In this document: positions 10,550 to 21,730 of the stretch, one piece after another | Layout of the letters: each line of letters starts with the position of its first letter | Position numbering within the stretch: position 1 is the first letter of the stretch | NCBI GenBank assembly: GCA_030141605.1 | Contig: JAQGDQ010000313.1 | Location: 1-64,000 of the forward strand | DNA length: 64,000 nt | From: Tubiluchus corallicola | Taxonomy: Eukaryota; Priapulida; Priapulimorpha; Priapulimorphida; Tubiluchidae | Direction of reading: 5' to 3' | Made by a program: the position numbers and the translations under genes | The notes under the pieces: model-generated | What the model was told of the DNA's origin: nothing | The model's database searches: none | Seen by the model: the letters and a program-made list of their open reading frames with translations, nothing else

Positions 10550-12357
10550 CTGAAATAAGAACATGAATAGGCATATTTTTTGTGTTGTGCAATTGAATAA
10601 CTAACACAGCAATTACTGACAGCAAAATGTATTGTTTTAGCGTCTGAAATAGATGAGTTAATTAGGAAATCAAAAGTGTAGGTTTACAATAATTGTGTTG
10701 ATTAAATGCTAAAATGCTATAATTGTGGTTAGTAACAGCAGTTATTGGACTACTACCCTGTAAGACAACAGAGTTTCTTTTTTGTTATACTGCTTGATTG
10801 TTTGGCATGTATTGTCCTGTATATCACTGCACTGTGAAACAATGGGCACGTGCTTTTGTTTATGCACGAAAATAAAACGGAAATGAAACGGTAGCTGGCT
10901 GCATTGTTGCATTATCACATTTCGTAGTTGTTTCTATGAATAGGTGAGCAACCCGCAGGTGTGTTTATTACAACAAGTTCACATAATATACAACAGTGTA
11001 ATAGTACGATGCGATATTATGTTTCTTACATCAACTAGCAAAACATCCAACGTAGATTTGTTGTTGTTTTCTATTGCCGAAGTAATGAACAAATTGCAAA
11101 AACATGTAGCTAAACTGTTAAAGCCAATGTGTTTGTCCTTTTTAGAGAGTAAGCTGTCCATTTTTTAAACAAGTGGGATTTTTAAATATTTGTGATATTA
11201 ATAACATTCAGACAGGCATATTTGTATATAAGTTCTACGACAATTTATTTGTTTACGTATTTCCGTTATTATTCTCAAATTATTTTGTGTAAAATCTTCA
11301 TATGCATATAAACGCGTGTAAAATATAAATATCTAAATCTATAATACTATCCTAATATTCTAAATTATCTCGAAATATCAAAATTGGAATTAAATAATAC
11401 TGCTTACATATGATACAATTTCATTTTATATTTAAACATTGTGTCAGTGTGCCGAACACAAAATCATATGGACCGTTCATAGTTAGAGTAGTCGATTAAA
11501 ATATTATTCTGTTTAATATTATTATTATTATTATTTAATAATTCGCTCATTATAATAATGTTGTTATATAGTAATTCGACCTTTCTTGAACCAAAATTAC
11601 ATCATTTACTTTTAACATTTAGCTTGTGAATTATTTCATCTTTACCTTTTACGTTTTACCTTTAAATCATTATAGATTGTACAGATGACCAAGTCAACTA
11701 GAACTAGTCATTGAGTCTGTGATGCATTTGTTATTGGCAATAGCTCGCTTCATAGTAATTCATTCTTTAAAATATAACAAAAGTCTGTCTGTCTTAAAAT
11801 TGACTACAGCCAATAATAATTCATTTTCGAGGTTGAAATGCTGTCTTGTAACATATTTGTACAATTACTTCCTAACAGTAATTAGTCGTGATTATTTTGC
11901 AGGTGGTTGAATATTATATAAAAAAATATATATACCTATCCACGGAGATAGCCACCATTGTGAACACCGAAGCAAACGTCATGACGAAATCAAAGAAAAT
12001 CCAGGTACTACACAAAGCTTCGCTGAAAGGCCATCTAAGAAGTATCGTGTCTATTGTGTACAACGTCATGGCGGTCAGCGCCACCATCAAGTCAGTTACC
12101 GCCAAGTTAGCGATGTAGAAATTGAAGGTGGTCCTGAGTTTCCTGTTGATACAGATCACCAAGAGTACTGCCAAGTTTCCGAAAATTGTTATTAAAACCA
12201 GGGCGCTCAAAATGATGCTCAAAGATATTGTCCGCAGCGTCCATTCAAAAGGCGGGAGTTCCTCTGTGTCAGTGAGATTTTCTGTGTGTCTAACTGAGAT
12301 GCACTCGTTGTATGCTATTACAACTGCAGTTGCATTTGAGCAGTTTTTATAAAACAT
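9373..12357 (-). CDS. Aminergic GPCR, muscarinic / histamine-H3-like, 532 residues, two exons
   Basis: Exons 12357-11936 and 10549-9373 join in phase 2 to give a 532-residue seven-helix receptor. Visible landmarks are the N-terminal sequon-like N-x-S/T sites, N61 (helix 1 GN), D89 (helix 2), and C116 at the start of helix 3. D123 is the amine-binding Asp position 3.32 and has the same spacing to the DR motif as in muscarinic receptors. Also present are W168 (helix 4), C192 in loop 2, P214 (helix 5), FLICWAPF in helix 6 (W472, P474) and NPFLY in helix 7 (508-512), followed by an amphipathic helix 8. Loop 3 (about 230-450) is long and rich in Lys, Glu and Ser, as in muscarinic and H3 receptors. 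LYTIDTILLRWPF resembles the muscarinic helix 2-loop 1 segment. The muscarinic Asn next to the helix 6 Pro (WTPYN) is replaced by Tyr, so the ligand may not be acetylcholine. The DRY motif reads DRL across the splice junction. An amine ligand and G-protein coupling are inferred from family, not shown. Confidence 0.85.
10550..11935 (-). other. GPCR intron 1 (phase 2)
   Basis: The intron runs from GTATATATA at 11935 to TTATTTCAG at 10550, about 1.39 kb. It is AT-rich and holds a short ATT repeat near 11516-11537. I see no other coding exon in it. Confidence 0.75.
11936..12357 (-). CDS. GPCR exon 1: N-terminus and helices 1-3
   Basis: The ATG at 12357 opens 422 coding bases. The exon covers the extracellular N-terminus, helix 1 (ILSALVLITIFGNLAVLLV), helix 2 (FYIANLAVTDLMVALTAMTL) and helix 3 up to SVDR. 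It ends G-GATAG|GTATAT with the donor at 11935-11934. Reading on past the donor hits a stop after about a dozen codons, which supports the splice. The intron splits the codon after Asp-Arg in phase 2. Confidence 0.85.
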
Positions 12358-13304
12358 TCTGTAAATTGTTCATTAAAAAATTTCTTTATCTTCTAAATTT
12401 ACTGAAAAACGGTGTTATTGTTGATTACAGTGGTCGTTGAATTGTATCAGCATCATCTTTCGGTTTGATGGCAAGTATCGTTATGCGATGACAGATATAA
12501 GGCTTTCTGTAATTTTACAATAACCAATACGCATGCGCAAATATAAGCGAACTAATACTGCTAAAGTGTACGTATAAATTTAAGTGTACGCTAATCATCT
12601 GCTGAATAGTGTTGAAGAGAAGTATTCTGAATATTAACAAAAGAATAGAAGAAAGAACAGGTAGAAATAGAAGGTACAAACAAAAGAAGGGAAGGAAAAA
12701 AGAAAAGGAAATAAAGATATAAACAGAGAAGTGCACACGTGCGCGCTGCTCTAGCAATAAGGAATAGCAAAAAGGAGTGGCAGAAAAACAAAGGCAATAA
12801 TAGTTGCAATGAAAATGGCAATAACAGTAGCAATACTGGCACCTGCAATGACAATTTTGGCAATGATAATGAAGTAACTCCAGTGGCAATGGTAGTAGGA
12901 AGGCAAGCAACTGCAAAGACTATGGTTGGAATTGCCTGACTAGCAACTACAATGCTAATGGCAATAGTTGTTTTTACCTACGCTGCACATTAAACACCTG
13001 TTGTAAATATTGTCATCATTGTCATCACCGCTGTAATCATTAAATTAATCATCACCATAATTAAATAATTAAAGTGCATATTTTTCTAATTAAATTGATC
13101 ATCACAGAGCGTGAAATACAAAAGACTAATACCTAATGCCCAAAGTGTCATTTTTGTAATGACCACAGAATCATCAAAATTTTTCCTTACAGATGCTCGA
13201 CAACATTCTAATGATTGGACAAATACCAAAAATTACATTTTTCTACTCACGGGAAATGGGTGTTGTCACTAACGTTAAGGAATGGTAGTAGATGACCGGT
13301 GACC
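12358..13304. other. 5' flank of GPCR with degenerate AAY/GGC triplet-like tract
   Basis: No coding exon was recognised. From about 12780 to 12970 the plus strand repeats short pieces such as GGCAAT, AGCAAT and TGCAAT with many changes. The two overlapping minus-strand frames here (12515-12916 and 12591-12863) are Leu/Cys/Ser-rich products of this low-complexity sequence and not genes. The GPCR promoter and any noncoding first exon could lie here but I cannot place them. Confidence 0.5.
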
Positions 13305-13530
13305 ATCTGAGTTATGCCTTTAAAACTTGACTTTATTACAATAAAGGTGACGATCAAGTCTTGGTGATACTTGGACATAGAAATATCATTGAAAAGACAA
13401 TAAAAATCATCGAGACTAATATTGTTAGAAAAAAGAACTGAGAATTTTATGAGCAGACAAAGATAAGGAATTTTTCGATTGTGTCGGTTAAGTCGGGCAA
13501 ATTACTAAGTAATATTTTTATCACGATGTT
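13305..13530 (+). repeat. Dispersed repeat, copy B
   Basis: Second copy of the repeat at 6800-7050, same orientation, diverged by substitutions and small indels. The few dozen bases that follow copy A (CTACTGCTACCACTAATCTGTCA, given here in part) have a counterpart near 14007-14042. That suggests copy B was broken by about 450 bases of other sequence. Confidence 0.7.
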
Positions 13531-14064
13531 TTCACCATTACTCTCAAAACACCAGTAACGTGAATCCACAAATTCTATCTTCAGAGGCCTGTTGGGAAAC
13601 TAAACATAAACAACACATTAAGACCGACACCATAATCAGTAGAAAATTAATCAATGCGTTTTTTTTCTATAATGATGTACAAAGATTTCCATCGTAAAAT
13701 ATGTTGATAGTTGTGTATGGTTTAAAATTCAGATCCGACTAAATCAATCGCATGATCTGTTTTGACCAAAGAGCTTACGGTGCGATTACACTGATGCGGA
13801 TGCTCTGATGCTTAGATTTGCCAATATGAAGATTTCGTTGCGTTACATTATGTTTCAAGGTGTGAAGATTTCAGTTATCCAAACTAGTAGAATTTTGAAG
13901 AAATCTGGCGAGAAGGCGGCATAGTTCATGTACTCGCACAAATCTTTAGCGGTATTTTTCTAGTGGCACTACCAATTGTAAACATAAATAAATACAAATA
14001 CAGTGTACTACTGCTGCTACACCTAATCTGTTAATCTGTCACACTATTATAAAGATTACGAAGA
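13531..14064. other. Unassigned sequence between repeat copy B and a GT-rich microsatellite
   Basis: There is no open frame of note. The piece around 14007-14042 resembles the sequence just before the fold-back element at 7045-7076 and may be the displaced 3' part of repeat copy B. Confidence 0.4.
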
Positions 14065-14135
14065 ATGTGTGTATGTTTGTGTGTGTGCGTGTGCGTGCGT
14101 GCCTGCCTGCGTGCGTGCGTGCGTGTGTGTGGGTG
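14065..14135. repeat. GTGC/GTGT microsatellite
   Basis: An irregular run of GTGT, GCGT and GCCT units. It gives a spurious Cys/Val-rich frame on the plus strand. Confidence 0.85.
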
Positions 14136-14287
14136 GCTTGCATTTAAACCATTCCTGTGCAACGTACAACAAGATGGACGTCACTTAAAGCAATTTTTGA
14201 TTATGTCTACATCCGCCCCATTATTGGAAGGTTCCAAAATTATATTAGCAAGCAAAGCGATCAGAGAGCGTCTAGTACGTCTAAAGC

Positions 14288-14467
14288 ATGTATGTTTGCT
14301 TGTTTGTTTATTTGTTTGTGTGTATGTGCGTCTGTCCGCGTTTGCGTGCGTACGTGCCTGTGAGTATTTGTTTTTTTGTATGTTTGTATAATTGCTCGCT
14401 TGTTCAACAAATGAGGATTTAAAGTGCAAAGCACGGCACAAGCAAGCAAGCAAACAAACAAACAAGC
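14288..14467. repeat. Low-complexity inverted repeat: TTTG/TGCT run facing GCAA/ACAA run
   Basis: A TTTGCTTGTTTGTTTA-type run at 14293-14320 faces a GCAAGCAAGCAAACAAACAA run at 14441-14465. The two could pair as a hairpin with a spacer of about 120 bases. It may have arisen from simple-repeat growth on both sides. Confidence 0.6.
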
Positions 14468-14479
14468 ATTTTTGAGAAT

Positions 14480-15725
14480 ACAAATTTTATTAACTCAGCA
14501 CGTCGTAAAACGGTATCATGGCATAAGTTATCGCGTTCTTTATTATCTTATTGCTGATTAAAAATGCTCACCTTGCTTCAAATTAGTGCCATGAAGATGG
14601 ACGACGAAGATGGATGAAGAAGATAGACGACGATGTCTGTCTTTTCCAACAATCATTATAAAACTTGTTATCATTCCGCCAGAAGGGCTTTGGTAATCAT
14701 CTTCTACTTACTTTTGTAGTCAGGAATCGAACCTAACCCCGGGCCTGATATTAATGATAATTATCAATATGATATATATATACATATGTAAAGAAAGGGC
14801 GGAAATTGTTAGATATTTGTTACTTTAAAGGAGGACAGCGTTGACGGTCCGAGGTTCTTAAATTACCCTTTCTTTAATGACCAAAGCCGAAAAAGTGTGA
14901 ATAAATGAGAAACATATTTATAGGCTGAATACTGTAGTTACTTGTGTTTTAGATTGCTAAAAAAGGAGAAACAGTTAATTGAAATGTTAACACATATATA
15001 TTTTGCAATGTTTACAAACACAAACAACATTAATAACAGTGTAACAAACAAACAATATTGATTAACACGACTATAAGCATTGATCAAAACTAATATATTA
15101 GAAAACCGTATAACGGGGGCAATGCACTGTGTGCTCTAAGACACAGTGTCTACACATTGCCAACGATTTAGTTTGGCAGAAGGCTTTTATAACATACAAT
15201 ATTCATAATATCTAAAAATATGCTCATGTACAAGTTTGAGATAACGTATCCCATACAAGGTCAAAACTACTTATGAATGCTGCTTCGATGTATTTAAAAT
15301 CGCGACTGTTTTCCACTTGCAACAGTCGGCGACACTCGGGGGAAATACAGGCAAACAAACAAGCTACAATCAAATAGTGCCTAAATACATCGAAGTGCTA
15401 AATTAGTGGATTATGCATCAAGTATCAATATCACTTTAAGCGTGAGAAAATGTGCGATGTGCGAAACTATAACATCAAAACAATGATAAAAGTTGAACAT
15501 GTGTCAAAAAATGTACAATACATTGGTGACAATATTTTACACCAAAGTTTCAATTGTTTAATCAAAGTTCAAATTATTTTATCAAACATTCATTACACTA
15601 TCAATCATTAATTAAACAAAATTGTAGTTAAACAAAATGACTAAGTCTAACAATCAAATCAGTCATATTAATCAAAGCAAGACATTAGCAAAAATACATT
15701 TCAGCAAAAAAGCAAATTTATGTAT
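14480..15725. other. Unassigned; possible LTR region of the BEL/Pao element
   Basis: This lies just beyond the Pol stop (15726) of the minus-strand BEL/Pao remnant, where its 3' untranslated part and 3' LTR would be expected. I found no matching copy on the other side (beyond 19740), so an LTR cannot be delimited. A small imperfect palindrome around the words ACACTGTG and GACACAGTGTC occurs near 15124-15150. Confidence 0.35.
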
Positions 15726-16510
15726 TTAAATACACTCACTATCAAAATCAATAGGGGGTACAGCATATACCCTGTGGCAGGGCTGGCATGACTCAGGTCT
15801 TGATGAAAGAGATCCATGACCTTTGTACACAGCAGCGACAAGGATCCAGATTAGAAGAGGTTTACGTTCGATGCTCTTCCTATACTCGTAAACTTCCTTT
15901 TATGGATCATCTTCTTCATCTTTGGCTTCAATGTATCTTGAGCAGCAATTCGCTTGATAAGCTGAATAGCTTTGACGGCAGCTTTTCTTCTTGGACGCGA
16001 CTGTGCTGAAAAAGATGATGCGTGATCAGTGAAGCTGTTTCTATCGTTATATGATGAAGTTTGAGATGAAGATATAACATCACAATAATTAGCTTCGACA
16101 ACGTTGCAAAGAGGGAGGAGATCTCAAGCGGGTAGAGAAATTTAAGAGAACGGTGAATTGTTTGGCCGTTACCGAGTTCTACATTTGCTGACCTAATTAA
16201 ACCATCAGATGACTGTTTTAGTTGCATTATGCGGCCTAAACACCATTGGGATCGAGGCAAGGTATTTTCTACAATGACGACTTCGTTAAGCCGAGGAGTA
16301 CGAGGAACTGTCACTTTTTTTCTGGTACAGATCTCTAGTGTGGCGCTCCCGTAAATCAGCCAAGTACTCTTTCCTGTATATTTCCTGAAATCGTGAGAGG
16401 ATAGTTTGTCTTTTCTTCCAGAATTGAAGGAGTTTTTCTGCTGATGCCTTCTTTCCTCTGGTGTACTCGTCAGCGCTGTAGTCAAGTTTTGGTAATGATG
16501 GCAGCACCTG
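15726..16510 (-). pseudogene. BEL/Pao Pol C-terminal domain (DUF5641-like), frameshifted
   Basis: Two overlapping frames (16507-16286 and 16485-15928) together carry the family hallmarks. One has LPSL...RF and a WxxW-type stretch. The other has ENTLPRSQWCLGRI, then LIRSANVELGNG and KFLYPLEI. A final short frame ends with the typical AVPPIDFDSE close and a stop at 15726-15728. At least two frameshifts separate these parts. Confidence 0.75.
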
Positions 16511-16515
16511 TAGAT

Positions 16516-17118
16516 TTATAAAATGCGTAGCGTTAATGGAAATAATGAATTTACATCCGAATCAACGTGAGTTAGCGGACGATAGTTGAGCATTGCTACA
16601 ACTTCGATGATGATAGTATTTAATTGCACGGGGAAAAGGGTGTGTCTAGCAATTGATTTACGTAGTGCACGTTTCACGTGGCTTACTCCACGTTCAAATG
16701 CACCACCCTCCCACGGCGAGAACTGGGTGATAGATTTCCAGGTTACACCTTTTTGCCCAATGTATTTAAAAACGTTTGAAATCGCTTCTTGTACAAGTTT
16801 GAATGATGGAAAGTTGTCCAATATTATTGTATGAGGTATGCCGCGCCGCACAAAAAAGCGACGTAAACACATTAGAAAATGTTTCGCATCGAGTCTCCAT
16901 TCTAACTCCGGGTGAACAGCTCGTGTTATTAAACACGTAAATAAACAAATCCTATGTTTAACTAGAGAAGAAGTATCGCACTTTTTGACCATTATGGGTC
17001 CTAAATAGTCTAAGCCAATATATAGAAAAAGCTTCGTTGGTTTTAATACAAACTCTGGAAGCTGCATTAAATGAGGGACATTAAAATGACTGCCCTCATA
17101 CTCTTCCATACAAGACAT
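16516..17118 (-). pseudogene. BEL/Pao integrase core domain
   Basis: The frame has the rve-type core. A first acidic site in GLDYLGPIMV is followed by CLFTCLITRAVHPEL, then RRFFVRRGIPHTIILDNFPSF, where the second catalytic Asp is expected. Next come the third-site region around SPWEGGAFERGVSHVKRALRK and the end LNYRPLTHVDSD. The order and spacing are those of BEL/Pao integrases. In this copy the frame is open for about 200 codons but its partners are broken. Confidence 0.8.
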
Positions 17119-17440
17119 TTATTTATTACTTGGCGGGTCAAACAGCGTCCCGCTGGAATCCAATATTCCTCTCTTAAAGTAGTTAATGCCTGTGCAGTAC
17201 CTGTATGAAAATTTCTTGCATGAACGTCATTAGTCAACATGGAGGTAAACCTGTGTTCCTTAGGAAGTAAAATAGTTGCCTACCGCTGTAGGTGTTCAAA
17301 TTACTTAGCCTTCCATGTGCTTGAATAATTCCATCATTACCACTAGTGGCTGCTAAGTTGCGTCGCTTCGCCAACTCGGCGGGTGTATAACATTCTCGTT
17401 GAACTTGTTTTATCCCGAGCGTAGTAGCATGTTTCAAGTC
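17119..17440 (-). pseudogene. BEL/Pao H2C2 zinc-binding segment and linker, frameshifted
   Basis: One frame (17437-17234) holds NDGIIQAHGRLSN, typical of the linker before the integrase zinc finger. A second frame holds H-x3-H then TTLREEYWIPAGR and a C-x2-W where the second Cys pair is expected. The change of frame lies near 17240. Confidence 0.65.
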
Positions 17441-17446
17441 GCTGGC

Positions 17447-17471
17447 TGTGATATATATATATATATATATA

Positions 17472-17528
<57 letters not shown>

Positions 17529-17529
17529 A
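17447..17529. repeat. (TA)n followed by (TAG)n
   Basis: A TA run (about 17449-17472) joins a TAG run (17472-17529). On the minus strand this is AATAAAATGTC followed by CTA units, which is the usual look of a LINE 3' tail with microsatellite. Confidence 0.9.
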
Positions 17530-18910
17530 CATTTTATTTAGACAATATTCAACATAAAAAATATTACGCATACAAAGTGACAATTTGTCAAAGAGACTGC
17601 AACAAAAAACCTATAAGGTTGCAGACGTGGCAGCCACCGAAAACACAGAATATTCTACAACAGTTACAAGAGTGATATAAGAGTTATCATTACGAGAGTT
17701 ATCATGCTAAGTTACATTAATGTAGTTGGCATACATAACAATCGGGTAGATTACATGAGTCACTATAAGAAGAGAGATAATGCTCTTTTAATTCTTTAAC
17801 AATGCAACTTAAGCCATAATTCTTACTGTTAAACAACTTAAATTTAATATCACTGGGGAATTTATTAATCATATTAGTGTATGTGAGAGACTGCTCAGCA
17901 TATTTGGGTGTTTTACAATAATGCACTTGTAACTGTTGTCTTGTAAGATAAGAGTGGACATTGAAGTTATAAACCAGTGGCAAATTTTTATGATACATTG
18001 GTAAAAACTCATTTACGTATTTATAATAATATTTCGCAATAGCTGTCAGAGTAAACATCTTTAATCTTTAGAATTTTTAATATTTTAAATATGGGATCTG
18101 TATTTGTAGCATTGTATTTAGCACAAATCATTATTCTTACAACTTTTTTGAGCGATTTTTCTATTCTATTACACTTGGATCCCCACAAGAGTATTCCACA
18201 ATTAATACGACAGCTAACAAGACAAGCATATATTTTCATTTTGATTGAAAGAGGTAAGAAATGATTTAGTCTATTAATTATTCCAAGAGCATTACAAATC
18301 TTTTTATTTAAGACATCTGTATGAGCAGACCAAGACAAATGTTCATCGATGACTATCCCCAGAAATTTATACGGTGTAACACGTTCAATGTAAATATCAC
18401 AAACTTTAAGATCTAAGGCTGGTATCCTTTTGCTTACTTAAGAAAAATCATATATTTTGTTTTAGTTATGTTTAAAGAAAGTTTCTTTTCCAATAACCAT
18501 TTGTTAACTTTTTGCAATTCTTTGTTTATCAAGACATTTAACTGTTCATCGTCACAGTTAACATTTGGATTATGTACGACTGAAGTTGTAAGAAGTGATG
18601 TATCATCTGCATATAATACATATTTAAAGTATTCTGAAGCACGTGTTATGTCATTTAAATAAATAATAAACAAAAGCGGACCTAAAATGTTTCCTTGCGG
18701 GACACCTATATTTATTGGGAGAACATTTTATGAACATTTATCATACACAACACATTGCTTACGATTTCTTAAGTAACTTTCTAAAAATAATATTGCATGC
18801 TCGTTTAAACCACAAATTTTCAATTTATAAAGAAGAACATCATGATCTCATGTGTCAAAGGCTTTAGTTAAATCGAGAAGTATCCCAACCGGGGCATTGC
18901 CAAGATTATA
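17530..18910 (-). mobile_element. 5'-truncated LINE with reverse transcriptase, inserted in BEL/Pao
   Basis: On the minus strand the reverse transcriptase is readable in order: LLDLTKAFDT (around 18880-18850), a GVPQG-like [20 protein letters not shown], and [11 protein letters not shown] with the catalytic Asp pair (18673-18434). Then come a GLxxG-like stretch, the WSAHTDVLNKKI segment and the SCRINCGILLWG segment (18338-18021), and the final thumb-like part (18058-17717). Stops separate these pieces. The 3' end has AATAAA and the CTA tail. The 5' end is cut at about 18910. I place it in the Jockey/CR1 side of LINEs from the LYADDTSLL motif. Confidence 0.8.
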
Positions 18911-19186
18911 TATTTACCCAGGTCCATTTTAAATTGTATGTATATATTGTATATAGTCTATATTATAATTAAGTGTAACATTGTAATATATATTTTGTTT
19001 TAAATTTTTGGCACAGTAGTTTTTAGTTTGCACTGGACGCATTTGCCTTTAACAGTTGTGTGAATTTTTATTTTCATGCTGTGATGTCCTTTTATGCTTT
19101 TATGCTTATGAATATCGATTTTTATGGCAAATAAAGATTATTATATATATATATGTATGTATGTATGAAAAAGTGAATTGGTTAAA
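18911..19186 (+). mobile_element. 3' tail of a second LINE, opposite orientation
   Basis: The plus strand ends TTTTATGGCAAATAAAGATT followed by an ATT/TA and GTAT microsatellite, the classic end of a LINE 3' UTR. It meets the minus-strand LINE head to head at about 18910. Only untranslated sequence is present. Confidence 0.6.
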
Positions 19187-19189
19187 TGT

Positions 19190-19740
19190 TCTTATCTCTG
19201 AAATGCGGTTTTGCACAAACGTAGATAACAGTTTGCACGATTGTAGCCAGTGAAGTACGCACTGGCTATCAGTAAACAAGGCACGATGAATTTTACTTAA
19301 CTTAAGTTCGGTGCGCACAAAATTGGTTGCCCTTGCTCCAATCAGCACACCAACAATTCTAAGCGTGATATTGTCGTTTTCTTAGGTGCAAGCCTGGTCT
19401 TGGCAAAGAGAAAGTCCACCTTGGTAGGACCATCTTGGAGTTCCTGTCGTAAATAGATAATGCAAGCATATGCAAGTGACGAAGCGTCAGTAAAGCATAT
19501 TAATTCGAGCTTCATAATTAGTGCAGGATCCTTGATTATGCAACGTCGGAAAACAATGTCAAAGCAGGTAAACAGTTTATCAGCGATGGAAAGCCATCGC
19601 TAAATTATTGTGTCATTAAGTTTTTCATCCCATGTGACGTGTTGTTCCATAATTCACACAAAAATAATTTTGCTTCTAACAGTAGTGGTGCAGTAACTCC
19701 TACTGGGTCAAATACCGCACTTTAATTTCTAAGCACCTAT
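19190..19740 (-). pseudogene. BEL/Pao reverse transcriptase end and RNase H remnant
   Basis: The minus strand reads FDPVGVTAPLLLEAKLFL (near 19720-19660), a typical BEL/Pao segment after the reverse transcriptase. Later comes LIGARATNFVRTELKL, then LFTDSQCVLHWLQSC with the RNase H Asp, and VQNRISEIRTF. Stops and frameshifts occur between these. The coding stops where the plus-strand LINE tail begins. Confidence 0.75.
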
Positions 19741-21700
19741 CGTTTAGTTGTAGCTGGATCCTAAAATTGAAAATAAAAATGCAACACGGTGAAAACGTAT
19801 ACTGCCTAAGGTAAAGCAGATTTAATTTCATATGATCCTGAGCAGTAAACATGCTTAAAGTGTTAATGAGATAGCTTTTAATCAATTACTCTCTTCTTAC
19901 AGCTAAAACGTCAGTCTCACGTATCCATGGATACCTGCTAATTTCACTTAGCGTCTGTCATATGTTATCTGAGCAGCACTTCGCCGAAAGGGCTGTCATC
20001 AAGAACCAACTTCTTCCGTTTGGGTAATTAGATACTAAATATAATAACTAAGGATAAGTAAGGAGCACACATGATAGCAAAGTAAAAACTGATTTTATAA
20101 CAAGGCTTTTCGCTTGAAGTATTAGTCAAGCGAGTGCCTTTGTAGGTGAGATTTATTAGTTGCTTGGCAAGTTTAATGACACTGTATTCGAGTTGATATT
20201 TTCCAACAAAGAAGGGAAGCTGTGGAGGAAGCTTTATTAACTCTTCTTCGTTTTTGTTGACCAGTATAATTATTAAGAACATACTTTATCTTTCAGTAAT
20301 ACTTTTGGGTACCATAAGAGTACACTAAGAGTATAAAAATACACTACTGTGGCAGTAGCAGCTGAGAATCGCATACTGGTTAACGAATTTTGCAGGAAGC
20401 AGTAATGCATGAAGCTGAATGTCACACAATAAACAAACAAGTAAATAAAAACAAACAAAAGCAGAAAAACGAACAAACAGATATAGCGGAAATGTACATG
20501 ATACATGAATCGACGCATGTATGAATGAACTAATTAACCTGTTGGCCTACGAATGAAATGACGAAATACCTGAGAGTACAAGTAATGTACATCCAATGAG
20601 CTTCGCACAGGAAACCAAAATAAACACATTAAGACAGTATAAACGACTATGTTATTTTCGAAATGGTCTAGAAGAATGATAGACCAGAAACGATGTCGTT
20701 AAATGCATAATGTGCATTAATCAATTATTAATTTTATCATTTACATGGTAGAGCGATTATAGAGTATCACTTTGTAAATGCCACCTCATTATGACATCAA
20801 TGTCTTAGCGTTTTTAATTCGTTTACTTAAAGAGTAAAAAAGGGAATTTTAAAATGTGTCTCAAAAAACTCTCCATATAAAGTTATATTACTTAGCATTA
20901 CGCCTAGCTGTTTGAAAGACTTATGTAACTGGAAAACAAAATTTTTAATAATTTAAAATATTCGCGCCACCTGGTAAAACAGCGCTGCATCGCCATCTCA
21001 GTGTACACCACTTGTTCACCAAGAAACGTATTTTTAATCTTATTGACAATATAAAGCGTAATTTGAACTTTTGCTTAAGTGAAGTAGTTAGTGAAATATG
21101 TGCTGTCGCTGGAGTCAGAATTTACTAGTTGTGACCAGCGTTACTGTTAACGCAAGTTCTGTATCAATAAGGCAGCATGTAGGTCATGTAAAGTTTCAAG
21201 ACGAATTATTTATGGTTGAATTAATATTATTTATTTAAGCCTTATTTATGAAGAATTTTTTGTTGTGCTTTAAGACATTTGATTTATTTCCACGATGAGA
21301 AAACTGGAACATGAAACAAACTATATATCACGAGACATGATTATAGAACAACATTATTTTAAAGCTTAACATTTACCAGTAAAGTTGACCGGGCAAGCTA
21401 TTTTGTATAATCATTCAAAATTTTAGTTAATATAAGTAACTCAAACCAATTAGTGTCTAACATAAAGTATACACAAGAAATTACTGAGATTTCTCTTGTC
21501 TTGTATAGCAGTCTCAGGTATCAGTAATTAGCGCAATAACCTAAAAATGAATGAAACGTTGTTGCTTTAAGTTGTTGTAAAAGGAAACCCGGACAATTGT
21601 TTAGACTCAATCTCATTTTAGTTTAGTGTCCAAAATATACATTTTCTTGCCTATAAAAGTTAGCAATTCTTTCTTGTATTTGAACAGTTAGCTTAGAAAT
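19741..21700. other. No recognised gene
   Basis: AT-rich. A short protein-like piece near 20025-19985 (minus) may still be part of the BEL/Pao element. The minus-strand frames at 20028-20282 and 20273-20518 are not convincing. Confidence 0.45.
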
Positions 21701-21730
21701 TTAATTAACGGCAATCGAACACAGCTATTC

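Larger units (their letters stand above)
15726..19740 (-). mobile_element. BEL/Pao LTR retrotransposon remnant, broken and interrupted
   Basis: Minus-strand pieces occur in Pol order: end of reverse transcriptase and RNase H (about 19740-19190), zinc-binding H2C2 segment (about 17440-17119), integrase core (17118-16516), and the DUF5641-type C-terminal domain ending at 15726. Several frameshifts and stops break the frame. A segment between RNase H and the H2C2 region is missing, and the gap is filled by two LINE tails (17447-19186). Gag, protease and most of the reverse transcriptase are not visible. It is an old inactive copy. Confidence 0.8.

Noticed and set aside
10339-10566. Plus-strand and alternative minus-strand frames over the GPCR
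   Set aside because: They are shadows of the real GPCR exon in other frames.
12515-12916. Leu/Cys-rich minus-strand frames upstream of the GPCR
   Set aside because: They arise from low-complexity AAT/GGC-type sequence, and the two frames overlap each other with no domain.
14065-14483. Cys/Val-rich frames on both strands
   Set aside because: They are translations of GT/GC and TTTG microsatellites.
14714-14745. Perfect pol III B-box-like word on the minus strand (GGTTCGATTCC) with a pairing T-stem
   Set aside because: No D-arm, anticodon arm or acceptor stem fits upstream on that strand, so it is not a tRNA gene.
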